Source of the DNA: Desulfovirgula sp.
Lineage (GTDB): Bacteria; Bacillota; Desulfotomaculia; Desulfotomaculales; Desulfocucumaceae
Assembly (NCBI GenBank): GCA_020725625.1
Contig: DYET01000019.1
Coordinates: forward strand, 1 to 50,690
Direction of reading: 5' to 3'
Length of the DNA stretch: 50,690 nt
The notes under the pieces are model-generated. The model was not told the DNA's origin. It saw only the letters and a program-made list of their open reading frames with translations, and made no database searches. Positions 24,822 through 33,591 of the stretch are shown in pieces. The translations under genes were made by a program, and so were the position numbers. Numbering within the stretch: the stretch's first letter is position 1; every line of letters begins with the position of its first letter.

Positions 24822-26947
24822 CGCTTTTCACCCCCGGTATTGTTAACCGACATAATCAACAGATCGGAAATGTGCAGGACCTGATCCCGGCTGCCCTGCC
24901 GGTACAGCCCCTCGGAAAGGTGGTAGGCGCAGCCCGGGCAGGAGGTGACCGTTAGCTGCGGCCCGCAGCTCAGGAGCTCCCCGAGCCTGCGCCGGCGGAT
25001 AGCACCGGACAGGCTGTAAAAATCCAGGCTGAAAGCACCCCCGAACCCGCAGCAGCCGGCCTCTTTAACGGGGCTGTACGCAAGCCCGGTGATATTTCTT
25101 AAAATATGTTCGTCCGCAGCGGCCCCCTCGTCGTCAAGGTGGCAGGGGCGGTGGTAGGTGGCCGATGTTCCGGGAAGGGAAAGAGGCCCCAGTTGATGCA
25201 GGCGGTCGGCGAGGAAAGCGGAAAGGCTCCGCACCCTTCCGGCCAGCACCCGGCTTGCCTTAAGCCATCCTCCCGCGTCAGATTCGAAAATTTCGTGGTA
25301 GCGGGAAAGGCCGGTTCTGCAAGTGGGGCAGTCCACCAGCACCGGGGAGCAGCCCATATCCATGAAAAAGGCAAGGTTGCGGGCGGCCGCCGCCCTGGCG
25401 GCGCCTATGTCTCCTGCCGCCAGGGCGGGATATCCGCAGCAGGCCTGGTCCGGCGGGAGGACCGCCCGGGCCCCGGTTTTTTTCAGCAGTTCCACCGCTG
25501 CCACACCCGTCCGGACGAAAAAAAGGTTGTGCATGCAGCCCGGAAAATAAATCACCGTCTCGCCGCTGCAGGCTTCCCTCTCATACTTGCCTAACATGCC
25601 TGTGAGGGGCCGGGCGGCCAGGTCCGGTACAATGTTCCTGCCCGCCACTTTCACCCTGGTCTTCCGGTAGAGGCCGTGCCTCACCCCGATCAGCCCCTGG
25701 ATCCTGTAGAAAACCTTTCTTTTCATGGGAGACAGGTTGATCAGGTTCCTGACCAGGTGTTTTTTAATCGCGGCCAGGCCGTGCTTTCTCACCCGCTGCC
25801 GGCGAACCAGGGCGATCAGGTCGGGCGTTTGAATTCCGGCCGGGCACGCACTTGTGCAGCGCCTGCAGCCCAGGCACAGGTCCAGCCCCGAGAGGTATGC
25901 TCCATCCGGGTCCCCCTTGGCGGCCACCTTGAGAACGCCGATCCCCCCGTAAAAAGGTTTTCCGTACAGCTCCCCCAGTTCGCAGAAAACGGGGCAGACC
26001 CTCAGGCAGTGGCCGCAGTTGATGCACTTCAGCGTTTCTTCCAGGGGCGTCCCGACAACTTCGCGCCGTCCTTTTTCCAGCAGTACGACGTGGACCTCCA
26101 CGGGCCCCCTGGGCCGGAACAGCGAGTCCTTGCCGGCGGGGCCCGAGATCACCGAAACATATGTCCCGATTTCCTGTCCCACCCCGAACCCCGCCGTACA
26201 CTTGACCACGTCCAGGCAGTCTTCCAGGGTGGGCACAATCTTTTCAATTCCCGCCACCACCACCAGCACCGGGGGAACGCTGACCGCCATGCGGATATTG
26301 CCCTCGTTTTCGGTCAGTACCACCGATCCGGTGTCGGCGGCGATGGCGTTGGCCCCGGTGATGGCCAGATCGGCCTTTAGCAGCGTGTCCCGCAGGCTCT
26401 CCCTGGCCCAGCGCACAAGTTCAGGGGGATCCGGGCTCAGCCTCTCCCCTGCGTGATTGCTTAAAATTTCAGCCACCCTCGCCACCGGGAGGTGCGCGGC
26501 GGGCCCCAGGGGATGGGCGGGGTCCACCTTCCCCAGTTGGCAGATGCGGTCGCCCAGGTCTGTTTCCACCACCTCTATCCCCCTTTTCTCAAGGTGGCGG
26601 GAAAGGTTTATCTCCTTGGCGGCGTTGCTTTTTGTCTTCACCACCGGGCCTTTTACGGCGATGCCGTCAATGTAGTCCAGGGCTTCCTCCGGGGACCCGG
26701 CGAAGAAAACCGCAAAGCCGTTGCCCTTCATCCGATCGGCCGCCTGGGCCACCAGTTCGGCCAGGCCCGCCAGCGCCTGCCCCTTTACCTGCCGCAGCCT
26801 GACTTCAGCCTCCGGGTGGGCCCTGCGGAAGGCGTCCACCTTCGGCCGGCGCAGCGAAAACACCCTGCTCCTGAAATCCGCAGTCCCGGCTTCCAAAAGG
26901 GCCGCTGCAAGCCGCCGGTCAAGTTTTTTCCTTACAGCCCTGGACAT
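24803..26947 (-). CDS. LUD / dicluster ferredoxin / CCG fusion oxidoreductase
   Basis: A 714-residue fusion. Residues about 30-300 are a LUD domain of the LutB/LutC type (ALDYIDGIAVKGPVVKTKS, TGANAIAADTGSVVLTENEGN region). Two [4Fe-4S] motifs follow: CINCGHCLRVCP (about 306-317) and CLGCRRCTSACP (about 358-369). Then come two CCG domains like LutA, GlpC and HdrB: FPGCMHN with DQACCGYP (about 466-500) and YHRPCHL with CCGFGG and SCPGCAYH (about 590-690). It thus joins LutB and LutA functions in one chain. Such proteins oxidise lactate-like 2-hydroxy acids. The ATG at 26947 shares one base with the SDR stop (TGATG). Confidence 0.88.
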   Translation of the reverse strand: MSRAVRKKLDRRLAAALLEAGTADFRSRVFSLRRPKVDAFRRAHPEAEVRLRQVKGQALAGLAELVAQAADRMKGNGFAVFFAGSPEEALDYIDGIAVKGPVVKTKSNAAKEINLSRHLEKRGIEVVETDLGDRICQLGKVDPAHPLGPAAHLPVARVAEILSNHAGERLSPDPPELVRWARESLRDTLLKADLAITGANAIAADTGSVVLTENEGNIRMAVSVPPVLVVVAGIEKIVPTLEDCLDVVKCTAGFGVGQEIGTYVSVISGPAGKDSLFRPRGPVEVHVVLLEKGRREVVGTPLEETLKCINCGHCLRVCPVFCELGELYGKPFYGGIGVLKVAAKGDPDGAYLSGLDLCLGCRRCTSACPAGIQTPDLIALVRRQRVRKHGLAAIKKHLVRNLINLSPMKRKVFYRIQGLIGVRHGLYRKTRVKVAGRNIVPDLAARPLTGMLGKYEREACSGETVIYFPGCMHNLFFVRTGVAAVELLKKTGARAVLPPDQACCGYPALAAGDIGAARAAAARNLAFFMDMGCSPVLVDCPTCRTGLSRYHEIFESDAGGWLKASRVLAGRVRSLSAFLADRLHQLGPLSLPGTSATYHRPCHLDDEGAAADEHILRNITGLAYSPVKEAGCCGFGGAFSLDFYSLSGAIRRRRLGELLSCGPQLTVTSCPGCAYHLSEGLYRQGSRDQVLHISDLLIMSVNNTGGEKRWASKT

Positions 26948-27702
26948 CAGAAAGCCGTACTCCCCCCGTCGATGAAAAAGGTCTGCCCGGTCAAGAAGTC
27001 CGAAGCCTCCGAGGCCAGGAGCAAAACCAACCCCTCCAGGTCCTGTTCGGTGCACAGGCGCCCGGCGGGGATCCGCCTGACCACCTCGGCCTCAACCTGC
27101 CTGAGATATTCTGCGGTCATGGGGGTTTTTACGTAGGTAGGGGCCACAGCATTGACCTGGACGTTGTAATCGGCCCATTCCAGGGCCATCACTTTGGTCA
27201 GCTGGATGACTCCCCCCTTGGAGGCGCAGTACGCTCCCAGGCCGGGCCGCCCCCTAACCCCGGCCACCGAGGCGGCGTTTATTATTTTTCCTTTCCTCCG
27301 GGCGGCCATTATTTTCCCCACCTGTTGCCCGACCAGGAAAACTCCCTTCAGGTTGGTGTCCACCACGGTGTCCCATTCTTCCTCCGACAGGTCCAACAGC
27401 GGTTTTCTGATATTGGTTCCGGCGTTGTTGACGAGGATGTCAATGCGTGAAAACTTTTCCAGCGTTTTGCCCACCATGTCAACGACATCCTCTTTTTTTG
27501 TCACATCGGCCCTTACGGCCAAGGCGTCCCTGCCCAGGGCCCGGGCCTGGCGGGCAACTTCCCCGGCCTCGTCCCGGTTCCGGCTGACAACCGCCACGTG
27601 GCAGCCCGCCCGGGCCAGGAATATGGCCATGGCCCTGCCCAGGCCCCTGCTTCCCCCGGTTATCAATGCAATTTTACCATCCAGGTCATCCGCCCGGATC
27701 AT
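26947..27702 (-). CDS. SDR family oxidoreductase
   Basis: A 251-residue classical short-chain dehydrogenase/reductase. It has the cofactor motif TGGSRGLGRAMA (about residues 14-25), NNAG (about 91-94), catalytic Ser in NAASVAG and YCASK (Tyr and Lys about 155-160), and the C-terminal FLTGQTFFIDGG. This layout is like FabG and 3-hydroxyacyl or polyol dehydrogenases. The ATG at 27702 follows GGAAGGAGG by 7 bases; earlier in-frame codons overlap that site. It lies 50 bases after the TRAP permease and overlaps the LUD fusion gene, so it acts in the same pathway. Substrate unknown, perhaps a 2- or 3-hydroxy acid. Confidence 0.9.
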   Translation of the reverse strand: MIRADDLDGKIALITGGSRGLGRAMAIFLARAGCHVAVVSRNRDEAGEVARQARALGRDALAVRADVTKKEDVVDMVGKTLEKFSRIDILVNNAGTNIRKPLLDLSEEEWDTVVDTNLKGVFLVGQQVGKIMAARRKGKIINAASVAGVRGRPGLGAYCASKGGVIQLTKVMALEWADYNVQVNAVAPTYVKTPMTAEYLRQVEAEVVRRIPAGRLCTEQDLEGLVLLLASEASDFLTGQTFFIDGGSTAF

Positions 27703-27752
27703 CACGGGACCTCCTTCCAAAGACGTCTTTTAAAAAGGTCCGGGCCGCGGTT

Positions 27753-29756
27753 TCAACTCATGGGAAGGCCGGTACCTTTTGAGGCCGCGGACCTCTTTTT
27801 CTCGTTGACCCACTGGATCACAACGACAACCAGGGCCGGGACGACCCCTACAATGTCGGTGACGAGCCCCGGGTCCACCAGGGCCACGGCCGAAACAAGC
27901 AGCAAGACCCTCTGCCACAGGGGCGTGGCGTGGATCAGATAGGCCTGGAGGGCCGAGGCGAAGGCCATCAAGCCGAACGCCGCCGTGGCCGAGCTGCGGA
28001 TTACCGTTACGATGTCGCCCTGCAGGAGAAGGGCGGGGTTGTATACGAACATGAACGGCAGGAGGAAACCGGCGATGGCGATGCGAAACGCCTGGAAAGA
28101 AGCCTTGATCGGGTCGGCCTTGGCTATGCCGGCCGCGATATAGGAGGTGATCGCCACCGGCGGGGTAATCCCGGATACAATGCCGAAATAGAACACGAAC
28201 AGGTGGGCGGCCAGGGGTGTAACCCCGACTTTGATCAGGGCGCTGCTGGCCACGGTGGCCAGCACCACGTAGGCCGAAACCGTCGGCATGCCCATCCCCA
28301 GGATCAGGGAGGCAATCATGATCAGCAGCAGCATGGGCAGCAGTTCCCCGCCGGAAAGTTCAATGGCCAGCCGGGAAAAGCGGACTCCCAGCCCGGTCAG
28401 CATAATCGCACCGGTGATGATGCCCGCGCCGGCGCAGGCCATGGTGGTGACCACAGAGTCCCGTACCCCGTCTTCCAGGGCGGCCAGCAGACCCATCAGG
28501 TTCATCCTTGTCGCCCTGCGGATGAAGCTGAGCGCAAAGGTGAGGAGAAGGGCCCAGAGGCCGGCCATCATCGGGCTGTATCCGACGATCATCAGGGCGA
28601 TAATCATGATCAGGGGCAGTAAAAGGTACCCCCCTCTGAACATCACCTCCCTGAAGCTTGGGAGCTGCTCCCTGGACAGACCGGTCAGCCCCCGCTTGCG
28701 GGCCTGGAGGTAAATGACCATGCCGGCCACCAGGAAGTAAAGAACGGCGGGAATGGCGGCATACCCGGCAATCTTGATGTAGGGTATCCCGATGTATTCC
28801 GCCATGATGAAGGCCGCCGCCCCCATGATGGGAGGCATTATCTGGCCGCCCTGGGAGGCTGTGGCCTCCACGCCGGCGGCAAACTCCGGCCGGTAGCCCA
28901 CCTTTTTCATCAGGGGTATGGTGAAGGACCCGGTCATGGTGGCGTTGGCCGCCCCGTTGCCGGTGATGGTCCCCACCATCGCGCTGGAAAGAACCGCGGC
29001 CAGGGCGGGGCCTCCCCGTATGGTGCCGGTCAGGCTGAAGGCAAATTCTATAAAAAACTGCCCGGCCCCCGTCCTCAGCAGGAGGGAGCAAAACAGGAGG
29101 AACATGATCAGCACGGTGGAGGCCACGTAAATGGGGTCACTGAAAATGCCGCTGGTGGTAATGAACAGGGAGTCGATCATTTTTGTATAGGTAAAGCCCG
29201 GGTGGCTCAGCAGCCCGGGGAACCAAGGGCCTATGAAGATGTACGCCAGAAAAAAGGAGGCGATGATTGTCATGGCCCAGCCGTTGGTTCGCCTGACCCC
29301 TTCCACGATCAGGAGGATCATGGCGGTTCCGGCCACCATGTCCAAAACCGAGGGGTTGCCTTCCCGCAGGGAAATGTCAGGGTAGGCGGTAAGGGTGAAA
29401 ACCAGCAGGCCGATGGACAGCATCAGCGGCAACAGGTCGAACAGGGGGTGAAACTTCTTTCTTCCCCTTTTATATGGAAACCAGCTGAAGCACAGAACCA
29501 GGCCCACCGCGGTGAACACCGCCCTGTGCTGCCACGCCGGAAGGCCGCCGTACCAGGTGGAAAAGATTATGTACAAAGCAAGCCCGATGGACAGAAAAGA
29601 AATCAGCAACCGCCACAGGCGGAGGAGGAAAGCCGCGTTGTCCGGATTGTACACGGCTTTTTCAAGGTCGGTGGCCATGACCGGCTTCGGTATGGAAAGG
29701 TCTATTTTTTCAACTGTTTCCGTTCGGGCTTTGCTGGCATCCGTCAATTTTTTCAT
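27753..29756 (-). CDS. TRAP transporter fused permease (4TM/12TM)
   Basis: A 667-residue membrane protein in which the small (DctQ-like) and large (DctM-like) TRAP permease subunits are fused, the form that pairs with TAXI binding proteins. About sixteen hydrophobic segments are visible. The DctM part holds the family glycine-rich stretches GNGAANATMTGSF, GQIMPPIMGAAAFIMAE split near residues 295-320, and MGMPTVSAYVVLA (about 495). The N-terminal 35 residues are polar and cytoplasmic. GGGAGGG precedes the ATG. It imports carboxylates driven by an ion gradient. It is 140 bases downstream of the TAXI gene. Confidence 0.92.
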   Translation of the reverse strand: MKKLTDASKARTETVEKIDLSIPKPVMATDLEKAVYNPDNAAFLLRLWRLLISFLSIGLALYIIFSTWYGGLPAWQHRAVFTAVGLVLCFSWFPYKRGRKKFHPLFDLLPLMLSIGLLVFTLTAYPDISLREGNPSVLDMVAGTAMILLIVEGVRRTNGWAMTIIASFFLAYIFIGPWFPGLLSHPGFTYTKMIDSLFITTSGIFSDPIYVASTVLIMFLLFCSLLLRTGAGQFFIEFAFSLTGTIRGGPALAAVLSSAMVGTITGNGAANATMTGSFTIPLMKKVGYRPEFAAGVEATASQGGQIMPPIMGAAAFIMAEYIGIPYIKIAGYAAIPAVLYFLVAGMVIYLQARKRGLTGLSREQLPSFREVMFRGGYLLLPLIMIIALMIVGYSPMMAGLWALLLTFALSFIRRATRMNLMGLLAALEDGVRDSVVTTMACAGAGIITGAIMLTGLGVRFSRLAIELSGGELLPMLLLIMIASLILGMGMPTVSAYVVLATVASSALIKVGVTPLAAHLFVFYFGIVSGITPPVAITSYIAAGIAKADPIKASFQAFRIAIAGFLLPFMFVYNPALLLQGDIVTVIRSSATAAFGLMAFASALQAYLIHATPLWQRVLLLVSAVALVDPGLVTDIVGVVPALVVVVIQWVNEKKRSAASKGTGLPMS

Positions 29757-29856
29757 CCCTCCCGTCGCTATTCACTTCAATTTCGATGCCAAATATCCGG
29801 GGTATGCATGCCCGGCCGGTCACGTAACGCCGCGCTTTAACCCGGAAGCCGGCCTT

Positions 29857-29890
29857 TTAACAATAGGAGGGGGAATACCCCCCCATTCCA
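29857..29890 (-). other. Intercistronic hairpin between TAXI and TRAP genes
   Basis: A GGGGG-AATA-CCCCC stem at 29870-29885, just past the TAXI stop. It may protect or partly terminate the binding-protein message. No good T run follows. Confidence 0.35.
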
Positions 29891-29896
29891 GCCGGG

Positions 29897-30937
29897 TTAT
29901 TTCGCCACGCCGATTTCCCTGTAGTATTTAAGCGCACCGGGGTGAATGTTCTTGTCGGGATTGAATATTCCCTTGTAACCCGTGGCCGGGTCAAACCATT
30001 TTCCCCTGGCGGGCTGCTCTTTTTTGATTCGCTCCACATTCTTCCAGAGGGCCTTGGTCATCTCGTAGGCCAGTTCCTCGCTGACGCTCTTGTTCACGAT
30101 CAGGACCCCCATGGTGGCCACGCAGGGCACGTCTTCCTTCTGGTTCTTGTAAGTGCCGGCGGGAATTTTCTGGTCGATTGAGTACCCGTATCCCTTTTCG
30201 TCCAGCTTTTTCAGGGTCTCCTGGGTCAGGGGCAGCGGGCGGACGGGCTTGGTGGCATCCACTTCCGAGAAGGCGATCACGTTTGGCGCCCCGCCTCCCA
30301 CGGCGATATCGGCAATCCCGTCCCGCAGCATCTTGGCGCCGTCGCCGTACGTGGCCAGCGACACCTTGCCGCCTTCCTTCTTGAATTTTTCATAGTCGTA
30401 GCCGTACAAATCCAAAACCCTCCGGGTCAGCTGCTCGGCAGCGTCGCCCGGCTTGCCGGGAACGATATGCCCCTTCTTCTGGATGAATTCCTCAAATGTC
30501 TTGTAGGGACTGCTGTCCAGGGTAATGAAGTTCCAGAAGGTGGGATACAGGGCGGCCAGGGCCATTACGTTCTCCTGCTTGTTGTTTTCAAAAGCCCCCC
30601 GGCCTGCTATGGCGTCGGCAAAGTCCGACCCGAAGGTGAGACCCGACTGGGCGTTGGTTCCCTGGTTCACCGTCTTCACGTTGCCAACGGCGCCGCCCTC
30701 TATTACCGTCACGTTCAGCCATTTGATTTCCGACATCCAGATGTCCGAGAACAGCACCGAAATCGGGTACCACCCCGATCCGCTGGGGCCCGAGGCCGTC
30801 ACGTGCTGCACCGTCTCGCGCTTTTCGGTCTTGCCGCCGGTTCCGCCCGGGCTTTTGCCGCCGCAGCCGGTTAACGCCAGGACCAGGGAAACCGCAAGAG
30901 CGGCTGCAGCCACAAGAATTTTATCCTTCTTCACCAT
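29897..30937 (-). CDS. TAXI family TRAP solute-binding lipoprotein
   Basis: A 346-residue TAXI-type binding protein. A signal peptide with lipobox LALTGCGG puts the lipidated cysteine at about residue 25, followed by a Gly/Lys/Thr-rich linker. The mature part has ASGPSGSGWYPISVLFSD (about 49-66), GNVKTVNQGTNAQSGLTF split around 83-100, and GGAPNVIAFSEVD (about 214), typical of TAXI proteins. It feeds the fused TRAP permease downstream. The ligand is not evident; TAXI members bind dicarboxylates, glutamate and other acids. The ATG has GGGAGGG upstream. A sigma-54 promoter lies about 155 bases upstream of the start. Confidence 0.92.
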   Translation of the reverse strand: MVKKDKILVAAAALAVSLVLALTGCGGKSPGGTGGKTEKRETVQHVTASGPSGSGWYPISVLFSDIWMSEIKWLNVTVIEGGAVGNVKTVNQGTNAQSGLTFGSDFADAIAGRGAFENNKQENVMALAALYPTFWNFITLDSSPYKTFEEFIQKKGHIVPGKPGDAAEQLTRRVLDLYGYDYEKFKKEGGKVSLATYGDGAKMLRDGIADIAVGGGAPNVIAFSEVDATKPVRPLPLTQETLKKLDEKGYGYSIDQKIPAGTYKNQKEDVPCVATMGVLIVNKSVSEELAYEMTKALWKNVERIKKEQPARGKWFDPATGYKGIFNPDKNIHPGALKYYREIGVAK

Positions 30938-31092
30938 GATTCCCTCCCATATTTTTTATTTTATGTCGGGATTTTCCACTTCCAGGAGCCTCTCTGTCCC
31001 CATCAGTCACCCCCCGCGCAGCGATTTGAGGCGGAACTCCCCGCCTTTCCCGGCGAAGCAACCTTGTCTTTAAGCCGTTGTATAAAACTTAT

Positions 31093-31108
31093 TACAAGAA
31101 TTGTGCCA
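31093..31108 (-). promoter_or_regulatory. Sigma-54 promoter of TAXI-TRAP/ior operon
   Basis: On the minus strand TGGCACAATTCTTGTA. Compared with TGGCACGN4TTGCW it differs at two positions and keeps the invariant GG, with the G of the -12 element in the right place. It points at the TAXI gene, and a sigma-54 activator gene lies divergently next to it. Confidence 0.75.
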
Positions 31109-31211
31109 AAATTCATAAAACGTAAGGAAAAGGATTTTTTTATTAAAATATAGAATATTTTTAATGGTGTACAAGCATTTTTAATAACGCTTAAGTCAAG
31201 GAGGGAGTACA

Positions 31212-33287
31212 ATGCTGGCCAGTCACATAATGGAGCACTGTAACACGCCCCTCTGTTGCGGAGATCCGGTTTCTGCCGCGCTGGAGATGTTTAGAAAACT
31301 CAAGGTCAAAGCCCTGCCCGTGGTCAACGGCAAAAACAAGCCTGTGGGCGCAGTAACCCCGGAGTCCATAATTCTCCACCCGCAGTTTGATCAAACTGCC
31401 CCCGTTGACAACTTCCTGGTGGAGATTGAACTGGTGAAAGACAACGTGCCGGTGCGCCTGCTGCATCAAAAAAACAGCCGGGAGGTTTTCGTGGTTTATA
31501 AAAGAAGGGTCCTGGGAACAATCACCCGGGAAATGATCGACCGGTACATGTCCCGGCAGTTGGCCGCAGAAAACGACCTTTACCTGAAGATCCTGGAATC
31601 GATTCACTACGCCGTCATCTCCATAGATATCAGTGAAAAGGTGACCTTTTTAAACAGGCCCGCGGAAAAAATACTGCGCACCAGCAAGGCGGCCGCCGTA
31701 GGACAGCACATTTCCAGGGTAATCAACACCACCGGCCTGGTTGACGTGCTGAAAACGGGAAAACCTCAAATCAACTACGAGCACACCACCAAATATTTCA
31801 ATAAATCCACCAAGTCCTTCATTTCCCACCGCACCCCCATCATAGAAAACGGCAGGGTTGCCGGGGCCGTCAGCGCCTTCCAGAGCATCGAGGAACTCGA
31901 CTCGATATCGCACAAGCTGAAAGCCTTCGAGCAGCTTAACAAGGAACTGGAGGCCCTGATCGAGGCTTCCTACGACGGCATTCTGATCGCCAACCCGGAC
32001 GGAATCATTATCCGGGCCAATAACGCGTACTGGCGCCTGATCGGCCGGAACGCCTCCATCATCACCGCGCCGGACAAGACCAGGCTCGACGGAATTCAGA
32101 AAAATCTGATCAACGACGTCATCGCCAAAAAGGGGATTGTCAACTGCACCATCAACACAAACCACAACCAGCTCCTGCTGACCGGCACCCCCGTGCTGGA
32201 CGGCGAAGGAAAGCTTTTCAGGGTCCTGGTAAACATCAGGGACCTGACTGAATTGAACAGCCTGCGCATGCAGCTGGCCAGAAGCCAGGAACTCACCCAC
32301 CGCTACCACGCCGAGGTGAGCCACCTGAAAGAAAAAATACTGAAGAAGGAGGGACTGGTGATCCACTCCCTGCCCATGCGCCGGCTCCTGGACCTGGCCC
32401 TGAGGGTGGCCCAGGTCGACTCAACGGTCCTCATACTGGGCGAGTCGGGCGTCGGGAAGGGAGTCCTGGCCAAGATAATTCACGAAAACAGCAGGAGGAA
32501 CAAAAGCCCCTTCGTCAAGATCAACTGCGGGGCTATACCCGAAAACCTCCTGGAATCCGAACTGTTTGGCTACGAGCCCGGCGCCTTCACCGGGTCGAGC
32601 AGGAAAGGGCACGTCGGGTTGTTTGAGCTGGCCAACAACGGGACGATATTGCTTGATGAAATAGGGGACCTGCCTCTTCCCCTCCAGGTCAAGCTGCTGA
32701 AGGCCATCCAGGACAAGGAAATATACCGGGTGGGCGGGTCCCGGCCGATACAAATCAACGCCCGCATCCTGGCGGCCACCAACAAGGACCTTAAGGCCAT
32801 GGTGGAAAAGGGAGCTTTCCGGGAAGATCTTTATTTCAGGCTCAATGTCGTGCCCCTCACGGTCCCCCCCCTGCGGGAGCGGAAAGACGAGATTATAAGC
32901 CTGACTGAAACCTTTGTGCGTAAATTCAACAAGGCGTACGGACTAAAAAAGGATCTGTCCCAGGAGGTCATCGACTACTTCCTGGATTACAACTGGCCGG
33001 GAAACGTAAGGGAACTGGAAAACATGGTGGAAAGGATCCTGGTCACCGCGCCCCACAGGAAGATCACCCTGGCCGACCTGCCCGTGCAGTTAAAGAAGGA
33101 TTTGAACACCAGCCACCCCATCCTGGTCAACAATCTCATCCCACTGAAAAAAGCCATTGCCGAGCTGGAAAAACAGCTTATCGTCAAGGCAGTCAAGGAA
33201 TACGGGAGCACCTACAAGGCGGCCAAGGTCCTGGACGTCAACCAGTCCACCATAGTCAGAAAGATCCAGAAATACGGCGCCACGTGA
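31212..33287 (+). CDS. Sigma-54-dependent activator with CBS and PAS domains
   Basis: A 691-residue enhancer-binding protein. A CBS pair (about residues 1-110; KVKALPVVNGKNKPVGAVT and FVVYKRRVLGTITREMID, split here) is followed by two PAS domains (about 118-230 and 243-355), and a sigma-54 AAA domain with Walker A GESGVGKG (about 409-416), GAFTGS (about 457-462), Walker B ILLDEIGD and the R-finger region PLRERKDEI. A C-terminal Fis/TyrR-like helix-turn-helix (about 645-690) is present. There is no receiver domain, so control is by ligands: CBS domains often sense adenine nucleotides or CoA/AdoMet-type ligands. GGAGGGAGTACA precedes the ATG. It lies between two sigma-54 promoters and is the likely activator of both. 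Confidence 0.93.
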   Translation: MLASHIMEHCNTPLCCGDPVSAALEMFRKLKVKALPVVNGKNKPVGAVTPESIILHPQFDQTAPVDNFLVEIELVKDNVPVRLLHQKNSREVFVVYKRRVLGTITREMIDRYMSRQLAAENDLYLKILESIHYAVISIDISEKVTFLNRPAEKILRTSKAAAVGQHISRVINTTGLVDVLKTGKPQINYEHTTKYFNKSTKSFISHRTPIIENGRVAGAVSAFQSIEELDSISHKLKAFEQLNKELEALIEASYDGILIANPDGIIIRANNAYWRLIGRNASIITAPDKTRLDGIQKNLINDVIAKKGIVNCTINTNHNQLLLTGTPVLDGEGKLFRVLVNIRDLTELNSLRMQLARSQELTHRYHAEVSHLKEKILKKEGLVIHSLPMRRLLDLALRVAQVDSTVLILGESGVGKGVLAKIIHENSRRNKSPFVKINCGAIPENLLESELFGYEPGAFTGSSRKGHVGLFELANNGTILLDEIGDLPLPLQVKLLKAIQDKEIYRVGGSRPIQINARILAATNKDLKAMVEKGAFREDLYFRLNVVPLTVPPLRERKDEIISLTETFVRKFNKAYGLKKDLSQEVIDYFLDYNWPGNVRELENMVERILVTAPHRKITLADLPVQLKKDLNTSHPILVNNLIPLKKAIAELEKQLIVKAVKEYGSTYKAAKVLDVNQSTIVRKIQKYGAT

Positions 33288-33332
33288 GTGGACGCATGCG
33301 CCGCTGCATCGGTTTCGGGCCGTAATTTCCTG

Positions 33333-33364
33333 CATTCCCGCCCGGTTTGTCCCGGGCGGGAATG
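33333..33364 (+). terminator. Perfect 13-bp hairpin after the activator gene
   Basis: CATTCCCGCCCGG and CCGGGCGGGAATG pair completely with a 6-base loop. No T run follows, so it may be a processing or stability element rather than a simple terminator. Confidence 0.5.
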
Positions 33365-33426
33365 AATAACGAATTGTCTGAATGCGTTGAAAGTAAAGTA
33401 TTATCGGTATTTAGATTTTTAATTGT

Positions 33427-33462
33427 GATGCCGGCGGGCATGAGGCAATGCACGCCGGCATC
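33427..33462 (+). other. Perfect 10-bp inverted repeat
   Basis: GATGCCGGCG and CGCCGGCATC are separated by 16 bases, about 50-85 bases upstream of the sigma-54 promoter. It could be an activator binding site or a stem-loop. Confidence 0.45.
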
Positions 33463-33475
33463 GGCTTGAACAAAT

Positions 33476-33500
33476 CCGGGGCCCGGGCGGCCTTTTTTTT
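33476..33500 (+). terminator. Possible intrinsic terminator
   Basis: GGCC-CGGGC-GGCC is followed by T8. It lies just ahead of the sigma-54 promoter and would insulate it from the activator gene. Confidence 0.5.
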
Positions 33501-33512
33501 GTCTATTGTCCT

Positions 33513-33528
33513 TGGAATCAATTTTGCT
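33513..33528 (+). promoter_or_regulatory. Sigma-54 promoter of the dehydrogenase/Liv unit
   Basis: TGGAATCAATTTTGCT: invariant GG and GC are exactly 10 bases apart, and the -12 element TTGCT is perfect. The -24 element is partial. It precedes the dehydrogenase start by about 116 bases. Confidence 0.65.
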
Positions 33529-33574
33529 AAATAATCTTTATATTCGTAAACTTCCCAGCAACGGGAACAGACCG

Positions 33575-33591
33575 GGGAACATAATGTTCCC
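33575..33591 (+). promoter_or_regulatory. 17-bp palindrome in the leader
   Basis: GGGAACAT-A-ATGTTCCC is a perfect palindrome with one central base. Additional GGAACA copies at 33564-33569 and 33592-33597 flank it. It lies downstream of the expected sigma-54 start, so it could be a repressor operator or an RNA hairpin. Confidence 0.5.
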
